A stretch of DNA of 16,825 nucleotides, from positions 1 through 16,825 of the forward strand of contig RGEC01000022.1 in assembly GCA_009918425.1 (NCBI GenBank). Direction: 5' to 3'. The notes beneath the pieces were generated by a model that saw only the letters and a list, made by a program, of their open reading frames with translations, was not told the DNA's origin and did not search any database. Positions 7,905-15,429 of the stretch are shown piece by piece. This DNA is from Bacteroidota bacterium. GTDB lineage: Bacteria > Bacteroidota > Bacteroidia > NS11-12g > UBA955. Within the stretch, counting starts at the first letter, position 1, and each line of letters opens with the position of its first letter. A program made the translations under genes and the position numbers.

Positions 7905-9773
7905 ATGAAAAGGATATCCTTTGTAATTGTCTTGCTATGGCTGGTACAAAGTGCTTCGGCACAGGATTTCGAAACCATACGCAACCACAAAACACCGCTT
8001 TTTCAGGTTTTTGACCCATCCACAGCCGCAGATGAATGGTTAAGTGTGCTGCAGAAAGAGCATGAAATGCCAATTCCCTCGGGCATGAAAGAATCGCTGA
8101 GAAGGGCAGTAGATGCTGAACGCAGTCGGTTCAATCAGCGTAACCTCAATCGCAGGGGAAACTACACAGGTAATCCCACCCCGCCGGCTTCCATTTCTCC
8201 AAATGATATGAATGGTTGGGATGGTACTTCAGGTTCAGGCACACCCAACGACAACCACATAGCCGTGAGTAACAGCGGCATGGTTATTAGTGTTTTAAAC
8301 ACCATCATAAGGGTGTATGACGATCAGGGCAACTGGAAAAAACAATGGGGCCTGATTCAATTTGCCAACCAACAAAAAAAGATTGATGCTTTTCCTACCA
8401 TGGATCGGGTTTTTGACCCGCGCGTGATGTACGACCCCATCGCAGACCGATTCATCATACTTTTTATGCATGGTGTTACCGACACACGCAGCTTTATTGT
8501 GGTTGCTTTTAGCCAAACCAATGATCCTTTACAAGGCTGGAATGTATACAAGATTCCGGGAAAACCCACAAATGATTTAATCTGGAGCGACTATCCCATT
8601 GTCTCGCACAACACCCACGATGTATTTTTTACTGTTAATCTTATTGGGAACGGAGCTTCATGGGAGGAAGGATTTACGGAAGCTATAATATGGCAGCTCA
8701 ATAAGGCCGATGGATACAAGGGTGATACCTTGAGAAAGGATTTTTATTCCAATATCAAATACGGTGGCAAATCGCTCAGAAGCATTTGTGCCATACAAAA
8801 TGGCCCAATGCCGGATGGAACAGACAATTATTTTATCAGTGTGAAGCCCATTGACAAGGTGAATGACACAGTATTTCTGCTAAAAATCAACAACACCCAG
8901 CAAAGCGGTAAGGCCCAGCTGAGTATGAAAGTACTGGTTTCACCCATGAAATACGGATTTCCGCCCAGTGCACTGCAACCCGATACTTCATACAAACTTA
9001 GAACGAATGATTGCCGTGTTTTAAGTGCGGTACGCATAGGTAATCAGATTCAATATCTGCAGAACACCATGAACTTCAATACCATGCAGGCACACCTCAC
9101 CCATAATACTATTTATCACATCGGTGATAATCCTGTGATTGAAGCAGGCATGATTACTGACGACTCACTGGATATGGGCTACCCTGCTATCGCTGCTGCC
9201 GGAAAAAACACAGAAGATCCCAGCACTGTAATTACTTATGTTTACAGCAGTCCCTGGCATTTTCCCGGTACCGGTGTTGTGTATCGCAACAGGCTTGGTG
9301 AATACAGTAAAAAAGTGAAACTGGTGCAGGGTAAAAGTCTTATTTATTATTCCTTTATTCCCAAAGCGGAACAGCGATGGGGTGATTATGAAGGCATACA
9401 GGCCAAATACAACGAGCCCGGTGTTTACTATACCGTGGGTTCTTATGGAAAAAATAACAGCATGTTTGCATGGATTTCGCGCATTGCCCTTTCAGATCCC
9501 CTGCTGAATTCACCTGTAGCCGATGTGCGGATATTTCCCGTACCCGCAAATGAAAATCTTTTTATTGAGGTTAAGGTCGACAAACCTGCCGTATATAAAG
9601 CAAGCTTGGTAAACATGCTGGGGCAAAGCGTAAAAAGCGGAATAAACCTCTCGCTCAGTGAAGGCATTCATAAATTAAAGGTAGATGCCGGGCAACTTTC
9701 GGCTGGAACCTACAATCTGCAATTAACGGCAGATAATGTAGTAGTGCGCAGCCAAAAAATTATTATTCAGTGA
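7905..9773 (+). CDS. Secreted protein of unknown function with type IX secretion C-terminal sorting domain
   Basis: Function not recognised. The 622-residue protein starts with a Sec signal peptide (MKRISFVIVLLWLVQSASA, cleavage probably before QDFET). The C-terminal 80 or so residues, from VADVRIFPVPANENLFIEV to the final KIIIQ, form a typical Por/T9SS sorting domain with the NMLGQ and LSAGTYNLQL core, so the product should be exported across the outer membrane and anchored or released. The central part has motifs GTPNDNHIAVS, FDPRVMYDPIADRFIILF (from Phe170) and DLIWSDYPIVS, features I associate with beta-propeller-like extracellular proteins of unknown role; no catalytic motif is seen. The frame is open back to 7872, but the signal peptide starts at the ATG at 7905. 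It lies 35 bases after murB; its TGA overlaps the truB GTG by 4 bases. Confidence 0.88.
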   Translation: MKRISFVIVLLWLVQSASAQDFETIRNHKTPLFQVFDPSTAADEWLSVLQKEHEMPIPSGMKESLRRAVDAERSRFNQRNLNRRGNYTGNPTPPASISPNDMNGWDGTSGSGTPNDNHIAVSNSGMVISVLNTIIRVYDDQGNWKKQWGLIQFANQQKKIDAFPTMDRVFDPRVMYDPIADRFIILFMHGVTDTRSFIVVAFSQTNDPLQGWNVYKIPGKPTNDLIWSDYPIVSHNTHDVFFTVNLIGNGASWEEGFTEAIIWQLNKADGYKGDTLRKDFYSNIKYGGKSLRSICAIQNGPMPDGTDNYFISVKPIDKVNDTVFLLKINNTQQSGKAQLSMKVLVSPMKYGFPPSALQPDTSYKLRTNDCRVLSAVRIGNQIQYLQNTMNFNTMQAHLTHNTIYHIGDNPVIEAGMITDDSLDMGYPAIAAAGKNTEDPSTVITYVYSSPWHFPGTGVVYRNRLGEYSKKVKLVQGKSLIYYSFIPKAEQRWGDYEGIQAKYNEPGVYYTVGSYGKNNSMFAWISRIALSDPLLNSPVADVRIFPVPANENLFIEVKVDKPAVYKASLVNMLGQSVKSGINLSLSEGIHKLKVDAGQLSAGTYNLQLTADNVVVRSQKIIIQ

Positions 9774-10465
9774 GCAGTGAACCCAGGCCGCCCGGTGAGA
9801 TACTTCTCATCAACAAGCCTTACGGCTGGACTTCCTTTCAGGTTGTAAAAAAAATAAAATGGGTAACCCGGGCAAAACGCGTGGGACATGCCGGAACCCT
9901 AGACCCGCTGGCAACCGGATTGTTGCTGGTTTGCACAGAAGGCAGTACGAGAAAAATTCAGGAACTTCAGGATCAGGAAAAAGAATACACCGGAACCATC
10001 ACTTTGGGAAGCACAACACCCAGCTATGACCTGGAGACAGAGCCCAATGCATTCTTCCCGTTTGACACGATAACAGAAGCAATGGTTATAGAAAAAACGG
10101 CAGCTTTCACTGGCTTACTCTCGCAGTTGCCCCCTGTATATTCAGCCATTAAGGTTGATGGCAAAAGAGCTTACAAACTTGCCAGAGAAGGTGTTGCCAC
10201 TGAAATGAAGCCCAGGGAGATTACGATCAGGGAATTTGAAATTACAGGAGTTACCCTACCCGACATTCACTTCAGGGTGGTTTGCAGTAAAGGTACTTAC
10301 ATACGGTCGCTTGCCCATGACTTTGCACAATCGCTGGGCAGCGGAGGGCATCTTTCTGCGCTTTGCCGCACCCGTATTGGGGAACACCGTCTCACCAATG
10401 CTCTAACACCCAAAGATTTTGAAGAAACCCTAAAAAGCAATACCGAAAAATTACTTGACGATTGA
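9770..10465 (+). CDS. truB: tRNA pseudouridine(55) synthase TruB
   Basis: Isomerises U55 to pseudouridine in the T-loop of tRNAs. The 231-residue protein has the TruB signature: ILLINKPYGWTSF at 11-23, then GHAGTLDPLATGLLLV at 39-54 with the catalytic Asp45, LPPVYSAIKVDGKRAYKLAR in the middle, and CSKGTYIRSLAHDFAQSLG further on. It is short compared with E. coli TruB (314) because no C-terminal PUA domain follows the catalytic domain; short forms are usual in Bacteroidota. The start is GTG at 9770, sharing GTGA with the stop of the secreted-protein gene; a stop at 9734 in the same frame and no ATG between leave GTG as the only option. Translational coupling to the upstream gene is likely. Confidence 0.95.
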   Translation: MSSEPRPPGEILLINKPYGWTSFQVVKKIKWVTRAKRVGHAGTLDPLATGLLLVCTEGSTRKIQELQDQEKEYTGTITLGSTTPSYDLETEPNAFFPFDTITEAMVIEKTAAFTGLLSQLPPVYSAIKVDGKRAYKLAREGVATEMKPREITIREFEITGVTLPDIHFRVVCSKGTYIRSLAHDFAQSLGSGGHLSALCRTRIGEHRLTNALTPKDFEETLKSNTEKLLDD

Positions 10466-10479
10466 TTAGTTTGGGACGA

Positions 10480-10486
10480 TATTTGC
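10480..10486 (+). promoter_or_regulatory. TATTTGC box before the lipoprotein thioredoxin gene
   Basis: TATTTGC ends 13 bases before the ATG at 10500, and the following TTAATT extends an exact 13-base identity with the nfu upstream region on the other strand. This suggests separate transcription from truB. Confidence 0.35.
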
Positions 10487-10499
10487 TTAATTGGTTCAG

Positions 10500-11720
10500 A
10501 TGGCATTCAACAAATTAAAATTAGGACTTTGGACGGCGGCACTGGTGTTGCTGGCTCCTGCTGTAGTTTCCTGCAACAACGCCAAAGCAGGCAACAATTC
10601 ATCCCGTTTTGAAAACTGGATCAATGACCTGTTGACACGTCAGGAAGGTTCGCTGGAAAAAGTAAAGGATGGCTTTACCATTCAGGGAAACATCAAAGAC
10701 AAACCCAACAACCTTGTTGTATTGCTGGAAGTTACCCCGGGCGGTCAGCAGCTTATCGATAGTGCGCGAACGGATTCTAAAGGCAATTTTACCATTTCAG
10801 GCAATGTTACAGAAAGTATCATTTGCCAGCTGCAGTGGGATGAAAGCAGCCTGATTTACATGATTGTAAACAATAAAACACAGGCTAAAGTAGAATGTTC
10901 CGGAAGTGGACTGGATGTAAGCTATGCGTTATCAGGAAAGGGGATAGAGAGTAGCTCAGAACTCAAACAACTGGTAGATTTAAACGCGTCGTATATAATC
11001 AAACTACAAAACATCGAAAACAGGGCACGTGGCCTAAGCAATTCGCCTGAAAATAATGTAGTAATAGAACAGCTGCAAAAAGAATATTATCAGTTGATTT
11101 CAGAAAGAAAAAAGAACATTACCAACCTGGTTATGGGTATGAAAAAATCGCCCGTACCCTATTTTGTGATCATTACGCAAATGCTTGACGATGTTGAATT
11201 CCCTCTGCTTGAACATGCCTATCAATCACTGAAAGTGTATTCCCCTGAAGGCAAGTACACAAAAGAAATGGAAGCCAGATATGAAAAGGAGAAAGTACTG
11301 GCTATTGGCGCTGTGGCACCTGATATTAAGCTCAAACAACCGGACGGGACTGAACTTGCATTGAGCAGCCTCCGGGGCAAAGTAGTTTTGATAGACTTCT
11401 GGGCTTCATGGTGTGGCCCTTGCAGGCGCGAAAACCCTTTCAACCGCAAAATGTATGCAGATTTCAAAGACAAAGGTTTTGAAATTTTCGGTGTTTCTCT
11501 AGATAACGAGCCAGGCCGATGGAAAAGTGCAATTGCTGCAGATTCACTTACCTGGAAACACGTGAGCGACCTTGGCGGCTGGCAAAGTGCTCCCGCCAAA
11601 TTATATCAGGTAAGCAGCATACCAGCTACCTATCTGCTGGACAAAGATGGTAAAATCATTGCCAAGGGACTGCGCGGTGAAAACCTGTATGCCAAGCTGC
11701 AAGAGGTTTTAGCGCAATAA
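10500..11720 (+). CDS. TlpA/ResA-like thiol:disulfide oxidoreductase lipoprotein with N-terminal DUF4369-like domain
   Basis: Envelope thioredoxin-fold protein expected to reduce or exchange disulfides in the periplasm. From this start it is 406 residues. A lipoprotein signal ends in AVVSC, making Cys25 the lipidated residue, followed by NNAKAGNN. Residues about 55-145 (FTIQGNIKDKPNNLVVLLEV and following beta-rich region) look like the DUF4369 domain common in Bacteroidota, then a helical linker (about 155-265), and a C-terminal TlpA/AhpC-TSA domain from VAPDIKL with the active site WCGPC (Cys305 and Cys308) and a cis-proline region SSIPATYLLDKDG. The frame opens with a TTG at 10491, but the ATG at 10500 starts a normal signal peptide. 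It lies 34 bases after truB. The substrate is unknown; the cytochrome-maturation role of ResA is only one possibility. Confidence 0.92.
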   Translation: MAFNKLKLGLWTAALVLLAPAVVSCNNAKAGNNSSRFENWINDLLTRQEGSLEKVKDGFTIQGNIKDKPNNLVVLLEVTPGGQQLIDSARTDSKGNFTISGNVTESIICQLQWDESSLIYMIVNNKTQAKVECSGSGLDVSYALSGKGIESSSELKQLVDLNASYIIKLQNIENRARGLSNSPENNVVIEQLQKEYYQLISERKKNITNLVMGMKKSPVPYFVIITQMLDDVEFPLLEHAYQSLKVYSPEGKYTKEMEARYEKEKVLAIGAVAPDIKLKQPDGTELALSSLRGKVVLIDFWASWCGPCRRENPFNRKMYADFKDKGFEIFGVSLDNEPGRWKSAIAADSLTWKHVSDLGGWQSAPAKLYQVSSIPATYLLDKDGKIIAKGLRGENLYAKLQEVLAQ

Positions 11721-11795
11721 CCCATACTGCTAATAATAATAAGATAATAATAGCGTTAAAAGTCAATAACAAATCGGTCATTGTTTTGAAGCGTG
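11721..11795 (+). other. AT-rich intergenic gap with TAA/AAT triplet run
   Basis: Between the lipoprotein and the response regulator lies a run of TAA/AAT triplets (11731-11754, interrupted by one G), followed by TTGTTTTG at 11781-11788, which is near the TAnnTTTG consensus and eight to twenty bases from the possible regulator starts. No hairpin terminator is visible. Confidence 0.4.
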
Positions 11796-12485
11796 ATGTT
11801 AAAAAACATGCCTAAAATTCTGGTAGTTGATGACGAGCTGGATATTCTCGAAATCATTAGGCACGCCCTAAACAAGGAGGGTTTTGAGGTGCATATTGCT
11901 GCCAATGGATTTCAGGCACTCGAGCAAACACGCAAAATTAAGCCCGACCTGATTCTGATGGATGTGATGATGCCTGTGATGGACGGAATGGAGGCATGCC
12001 GACAATTGAAAGAAGACGACGACACCAAAAATATACCCATCGTTTTTCTTACCGCCAGAAGCGAAGAATTTGCCGAACTGGCGGGTTTTGAAGCCGGCGC
12101 GGATGACTACATATCAAAACCCATCCGTCCTCGCGTATTGCTATCCAGGCTTAAGGCTATTTTACGCCGTAGAAATGCCATACAAAGCACCACACACGAA
12201 ATTATTGACTTCGGTGATCTGAAAATTGATAGAGAACGTTTTGTGGTTGAATTCAAGGGCAAATCACTGCAATTTCCACGCAAAGAGTTTGAACTCCTAG
12301 CCTTCCTCGCCAGCCGCCCAGCCAGGGTTTTCAGCAGAGACGAAATACTGGAAAATGTATGGGGTAACGAAGTATTGGTCGTAGACCGAACCATTGACGT
12401 GCATGTGCGTAAAATCCGCGAAAAACTGGAAGAGCGCTATATCTACACGGTTAAAGGCGTGGGTTACAAGTTTGAGGCTTCCTGA
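11796..12485 (+). CDS. Response regulator transcription factor, OmpR/PhoB family
   Basis: Two-component regulator binding DNA when phosphorylated. From the ATG at 11796 it is 229 residues. The receiver domain (about 6-123) has the acidic pocket Asp12-Asp13, phospho-acceptor Asp56 in LILMDVMMP, switch Thr86 in FLTARS and Lys108 in YISKP. A winged-helix output domain follows (about 135-228) with FPRKEFELLAFLASRP, VWGNEVLVVDRTIDVHVRKI and the terminal YTVKGVGYKF. All key residues are intact. In-frame alternatives are GTG 11793 and ATG 11808, the latter giving MPKILVVDDE, which is equally plausible. No histidine kinase gene is adjacent, so partner and signal are unknown; the overall sequence resembles PhoB-type regulators. 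Its last 22 bases overlap the convergent pabB 3' end. Confidence 0.93.
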   Translation: MLKNMPKILVVDDELDILEIIRHALNKEGFEVHIAANGFQALEQTRKIKPDLILMDVMMPVMDGMEACRQLKEDDDTKNIPIVFLTARSEEFAELAGFEAGADDYISKPIRPRVLLSRLKAILRRRNAIQSTTHEIIDFGDLKIDRERFVVEFKGKSLQFPRKEFELLAFLASRPARVFSRDEILENVWGNEVLVVDRTIDVHVRKIREKLEERYIYTVKGVGYKFEAS

Positions 12486-13405
12486 TTTTTCAAAGCCTGC
12501 ATCAGCCCTGACGCTTTCTGCAAACACTCATTGTATTCTTCCTCTGGTATGCTGTCGAAGGTGATAGCACCACCCACATGGTAATACATTTTTTGCGCAG
12601 CAGTATCCAGTTGCAGTGATCTTATCACAACATTCAAATCAAAATCGTCATTTTCCCAGTAGCCCACAGAACCGGAATACCACCCACGGCTGAAATTTTC
12701 GAAATGCTCAATATCTTTCATTACCTGAATCTTGGGTGCTCCTGTCATACTGCCCATGGGGAATGAAGCTTTAAGTATATCAGCAAATTTGGTTTTTGCC
12801 CTCAATTCGCCTGTCACCGTGCTTATCATCTGGTGCACATGGCTGAATGAATAGACTTTGCAAAGTTCAGGAACATTCACAGATCCCGGCAAACAAACCC
12901 GGCTGAGATCGTTGCGCAGCAAATCCACAATCATAATATTTTCCGCACGATCCTTTGTGCTGCCGGCCAACGATTCTTTTATTCCAATATCTACCTGAGT
13001 ATCCAAATGCCGTTTGCGTGTTCCCTTTATAGGCTGGGCTATCAGGCAATCGGCATGTTTTGCTAAAAACCTTTCCGGACTGGAACAAAGAAGGAATTTA
13101 TCATTGTATTTAAAAAACGTTGCAAAGGGAGCCGGCGCAGTGCGGTTTAATTCGGCAAACAACGCATACGGGTTTAAACAATTATCACACTCAAACTGCA
13201 GACAATAGTTCATCTCATAGAAATCACCATTTTTAATGCATTCTTTTATCTGCTGAACATTCTCAAGGTACTCACCCTTTGATGTTCGACAGGTAAACGC
13301 TCCAGCCACTCCGTTTTGTTCATATAAAATAGCATCAGGCAAAATAAAATTGGTCTCAGGGCTGTCAACATTTCGGGCAGATTTGTAGATGTATTCCGGC
13401 TCCTG
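12464..13405 (-). CDS. pabB: Aminodeoxychorismate synthase component I, catalytic part (frame-disrupted pabB)
   Basis: Chorismate-binding subunit that makes 4-amino-4-deoxychorismate for p-aminobenzoate and folate. This frame encodes the catalytic domain: NGDFYEMNYCLQF, APFATFFKYNDKFLLCSSPE, PIKGTRKR, IVDLLRNDLSRVCLPGSV, HQMISTVTGEL, FPMGSMTGAPK, GWYSGSVGYW and the C-terminal GGAITFDSIPEEEY. PIKGT, with its lysine, is the ADC synthase form rather than the PIAGT of anthranilate synthase. This frame has no good start: the first possible is a TTG at 13340-13342, inside conserved sequence, and homologous sequence continues upstream to a TGA at about 13415. The missing N-terminus is in the other frame (13405-13620). 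Joined by a -1 shift at 13405-13411 the protein would be 385 residues, a normal length. The stop overlaps the response regulator's end. No pabA or pabC is nearby. Confidence 0.85.
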   Translation of the reverse strand, partial: QEPEYIYKSARNVDSPETNFILPDAILYEQNGVAGAFTCRTSKGEYLENVQQIKECIKNGDFYEMNYCLQFECDNCLNPYALFAELNRTAPAPFATFFKYNDKFLLCSSPERFLAKHADCLIAQPIKGTRKRHLDTQVDIGIKESLAGSTKDRAENIMIVDLLRNDLSRVCLPGSVNVPELCKVYSFSHVHQMISTVTGELRAKTKFADILKASFPMGSMTGAPKIQVMKDIEHFENFSRGWYSGSVGYWENDDFDLNVVIRSLQLDTAAQKMYYHVGGAITFDSIPEEEYNECLQKASGLMQALKNQEASNL

Positions 13406-13620
13406 TTTTTTAAATCATAACTGCAAAAACCCATTTTCAGAGAACCTGATTGGGTAATTGCCTCCGGTGAATAAAAGGCAAGTTTTTCGCCAAATCCGGC
13501 CAGGTAATCGTATCTTCCATAGGGGTCATCAAAACCATTTGATACACAAATGCAGGCCACATTGTGTTTTTGAGATTCGGCAAGCAATTGCAGTAAGGTG
13601 TGTTGACTATCCATTTTCAT
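13246..13620 (-). CDS. pabB: N-terminal part of pabB, out of frame with the catalytic part
   Basis: The first 72 residues, from MKMDSQHTLL to GFCSYDLKN, are the N-terminal domain expected before PabB; the (G)xxSYDLKN motif is characteristic of Bacteroidota PabB. After Asn72 the frame continues for 52 residues that look unrelated (arginine- and leucine-rich, ending LRMFSR) and stops at 13246-13248, giving a 124-residue truncated product if no shift occurs. The correct continuation QEPEYIYKSARNVDSPETN lies in the -1 frame. There are two possible ATGs, 13620 and 13614, overlapping the uvrC end by 14 or 8 bases and implying co-translation with uvrC. The alternatives are a damaged gene, a one-base assembly error in the A run, or frameshifted expression. 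Confidence 0.8.
   Translation of the reverse strand: MKMDSQHTLLQLLAESQKHNVACICVSNGFDDPYGRYDYLAGFGEKLAFYSPEAITQSGSLKMGFCSYDLKNRSRNTSTNLPEMLTALRPILFCLMLFYMNKTEWLERLPVEHQRVSTLRMFSR
13405..13411 (-). other. A_AAA_AAC slippery heptamer at the pabB frame break
   Basis: In the pabB N-terminal frame the codons are TTA AAA AAC, so the heptamer A_AAA_AAC stands in exactly the X_XXY_YYZ register used for -1 tandem slippage, and slipping leads straight into CAG GAG CCG, the frame of the catalytic part. I see no Shine-Dalgarno-like sequence upstream and no convincing stem-loop in the next 60 bases, which weakens a programmed-frameshift reading. One extra A in the six-A run would also restore the frame. 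Confidence 0.5.
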
Positions 13621-15421
13621 TCACCTCCGGCTGAAAATGTTTTAAAACCAAGGTAGCCTTTTTTTCTCCTATAACCGCCGATAATTCAGTAAAACCGGCC
13701 TCTCGTATCTTACCAACTGATTTGAAACTCTTAAGCAGCAAAGCAGCCGTTTCAGGACCAATTCCGGTAATGTCTGTTAATGCAGATTTCACCAGGCCCT
13801 TACTTCTGCGGTTTCGGTGGTGTGTAATGCCAAACCGGTGCGCCTCATCGCGCATTTGTTGAATGACTTTAAGCGTATCTGATTTTTTATCAAGGTATAG
13901 TGGCAATGAATCTTCGGGATAATACAATTCCTCAAGCCGCTTGGCAATACCAATCACAGCTACTTTACCATAAACGCCCAGTTGCTTCAGTACTTCCACC
14001 GCTGCACTTAGCTGCCCTTTGCCACCATCAATAACAACAAGCTGAGGCAGGGATTTATTTTCCTCAATAAGACGGCTGTAACGTCTTTGGATAACTTCCT
14101 GCATGGTGGCAAAATCGTTGGGGCCCTCAACTGTTTTCACATTGAAGTGCCTGTATTCCGATTTGGCCGGCTTTCCATCCTTGAACACCACGCAGGCAGA
14201 CACAGGGTAGGTTCCCTGAAAATTGCTGTTATCAAAACACTCCATGTGGCGCGGCTGTTCCTGCAACCGCAGATCATTACGCATTTGCTCCATAAGCCGG
14301 TCTATTCGAACCTCAGGATTAAGCTTTTCGTACTGATTGAGCTTGTCCTGGCGGAACAGCATGGCATTTTTCAAGCTCAAATCCAGCAGTTTTTTTCGGT
14401 CACCTGCTTTTGGGACCGACCAGTTTAAGGTCAATATTTCCTCAGACTCGGGTGTTGAAGGTAAAATCCATTCATCCGGAATTTCATCAGCATACAGCAC
14501 CTGCATCTCACCAATGGCCTGTTGCATAATATCCGAATCGGTTTCATCCAGCTTCTTTTTCACCTCCCAGTTGTGGGTACGAACAACAATGCCATCCGCA
14601 ACGTACAGCACATTCACAAAAGCAAATTTATCAGTGCTGCTCACCCCAAAAACAGCCACATTACCTGTAAGCGAAGTTACAACAGTGCTTTTGTGTCGGT
14701 AATTTTCCAGGGCATCCAGTTTTTCTTTGTAATGCTGTGCATCTTCAAAGCGTAATTCTCCTGCTGCAGCCTGCATTTCGGTGCGAAGGTGCTTTTTAAT
14801 TTCACCCAGATTGCCCCTGAGTAATTGTTTAATCTGCTGAATACTCTTATTGTATTCCTCCTCGGATTGTTTTCCCTCGCATGGACCCAGGCAATTTCCA
14901 ATCTGGTATTCAAGGCAAATTGAGAATTTCCCCTGCGCTATTTTTTCAGGTGTCATCTGTAAATTACAGTTTCGCGTGGGATAAAGTTTCCGTGCCAGAT
15001 CCAGCACGGTATGCATGACTTTAGGTGATGCATAGGGCCCAAAATACATTGATCCGTCCCTTACAGGGTTGCGCATGGCATACACTTTGGGGAACCGCTC
15101 GTTGGTAACCCTGATATAAGGATAGCTTTTATCGTCTTTCAGATTGATATTGTAGCGAGGCTGAAACTCTTTAATCAGGCTGTTTTCAAGAAGCAGAGCA
15201 TCCCATTCGGTTTCTACGACGGTAAAATCAATGTGAGTGATTTTCTTCACCAGCACTTCGGTCTTCCGGTTTTCATGCTGTTTGGTAAAATAACTGTTTA
15301 CCCGCTTTTTGAGATTTCGAGCCTTACCCACATAAATAATCACTCCATTTTCATCAAAATACTTGTAAACCCCGGGTTTCTCGGGCAAGGTTCTCAGCCG
15401 CTGTTTAAAGTGCTCCTGCAT
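13607..15421 (-). CDS. uvrC: Excinuclease ABC subunit C (UvrC)
   Basis: Endonuclease that makes both incisions beside bulky lesions in nucleotide-excision repair, with UvrA and UvrB. The 604-residue protein has an N-terminal GIY-YIG nuclease domain (GVY at 17-19, IYVGKARNLKKR from 29), a cysteine cluster (Cys152, Cys169, Cys177, Cys181, CLEYQIGNCLGPC) of the kind linked to a 4Fe-4S cluster in E. coli UvrC, a UVR motif around 205-240 for UvrB contact, a C-terminal RNase H-like nuclease with CFDNSN and VVIDGGKGQ, and a helix-hairpin-helix pair from about 553 (TDITGIGPETAALLLKSF). Length matches the family (about 600). The ATG at 15419-15421 is 8 bases after the murI stop, and the end overlaps pabB, so murI-uvrC-pabB probably form one transcript. 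Confidence 0.97.
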   Translation of the reverse strand: MQEHFKQRLRTLPEKPGVYKYFDENGVIIYVGKARNLKKRVNSYFTKQHENRKTEVLVKKITHIDFTVVETEWDALLLENSLIKEFQPRYNINLKDDKSYPYIRVTNERFPKVYAMRNPVRDGSMYFGPYASPKVMHTVLDLARKLYPTRNCNLQMTPEKIAQGKFSICLEYQIGNCLGPCEGKQSEEEYNKSIQQIKQLLRGNLGEIKKHLRTEMQAAAGELRFEDAQHYKEKLDALENYRHKSTVVTSLTGNVAVFGVSSTDKFAFVNVLYVADGIVVRTHNWEVKKKLDETDSDIMQQAIGEMQVLYADEIPDEWILPSTPESEEILTLNWSVPKAGDRKKLLDLSLKNAMLFRQDKLNQYEKLNPEVRIDRLMEQMRNDLRLQEQPRHMECFDNSNFQGTYPVSACVVFKDGKPAKSEYRHFNVKTVEGPNDFATMQEVIQRRYSRLIEENKSLPQLVVIDGGKGQLSAAVEVLKQLGVYGKVAVIGIAKRLEELYYPEDSLPLYLDKKSDTLKVIQQMRDEAHRFGITHHRNRRSKGLVKSALTDITGIGPETAALLLKSFKSVGKIREAGFTELSAVIGEKKATLVLKHFQPEVNENG

Positions 15422-15429
15422 CTGCCTTT

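Noticed and set aside
11731..11754. TAA/AAT triplet run as a microsatellite or attachment site
   Set aside because: Short, interrupted and AT-rich as expected between genes; no flanking repeat or mobile gene supports a special role.
13246..13404. The C-terminal 52 residues of the 124-residue pabB N-terminal frame as real protein
   Set aside because: They lie opposite in register to conserved PabB sequence in the -1 frame and resemble out-of-frame translation.
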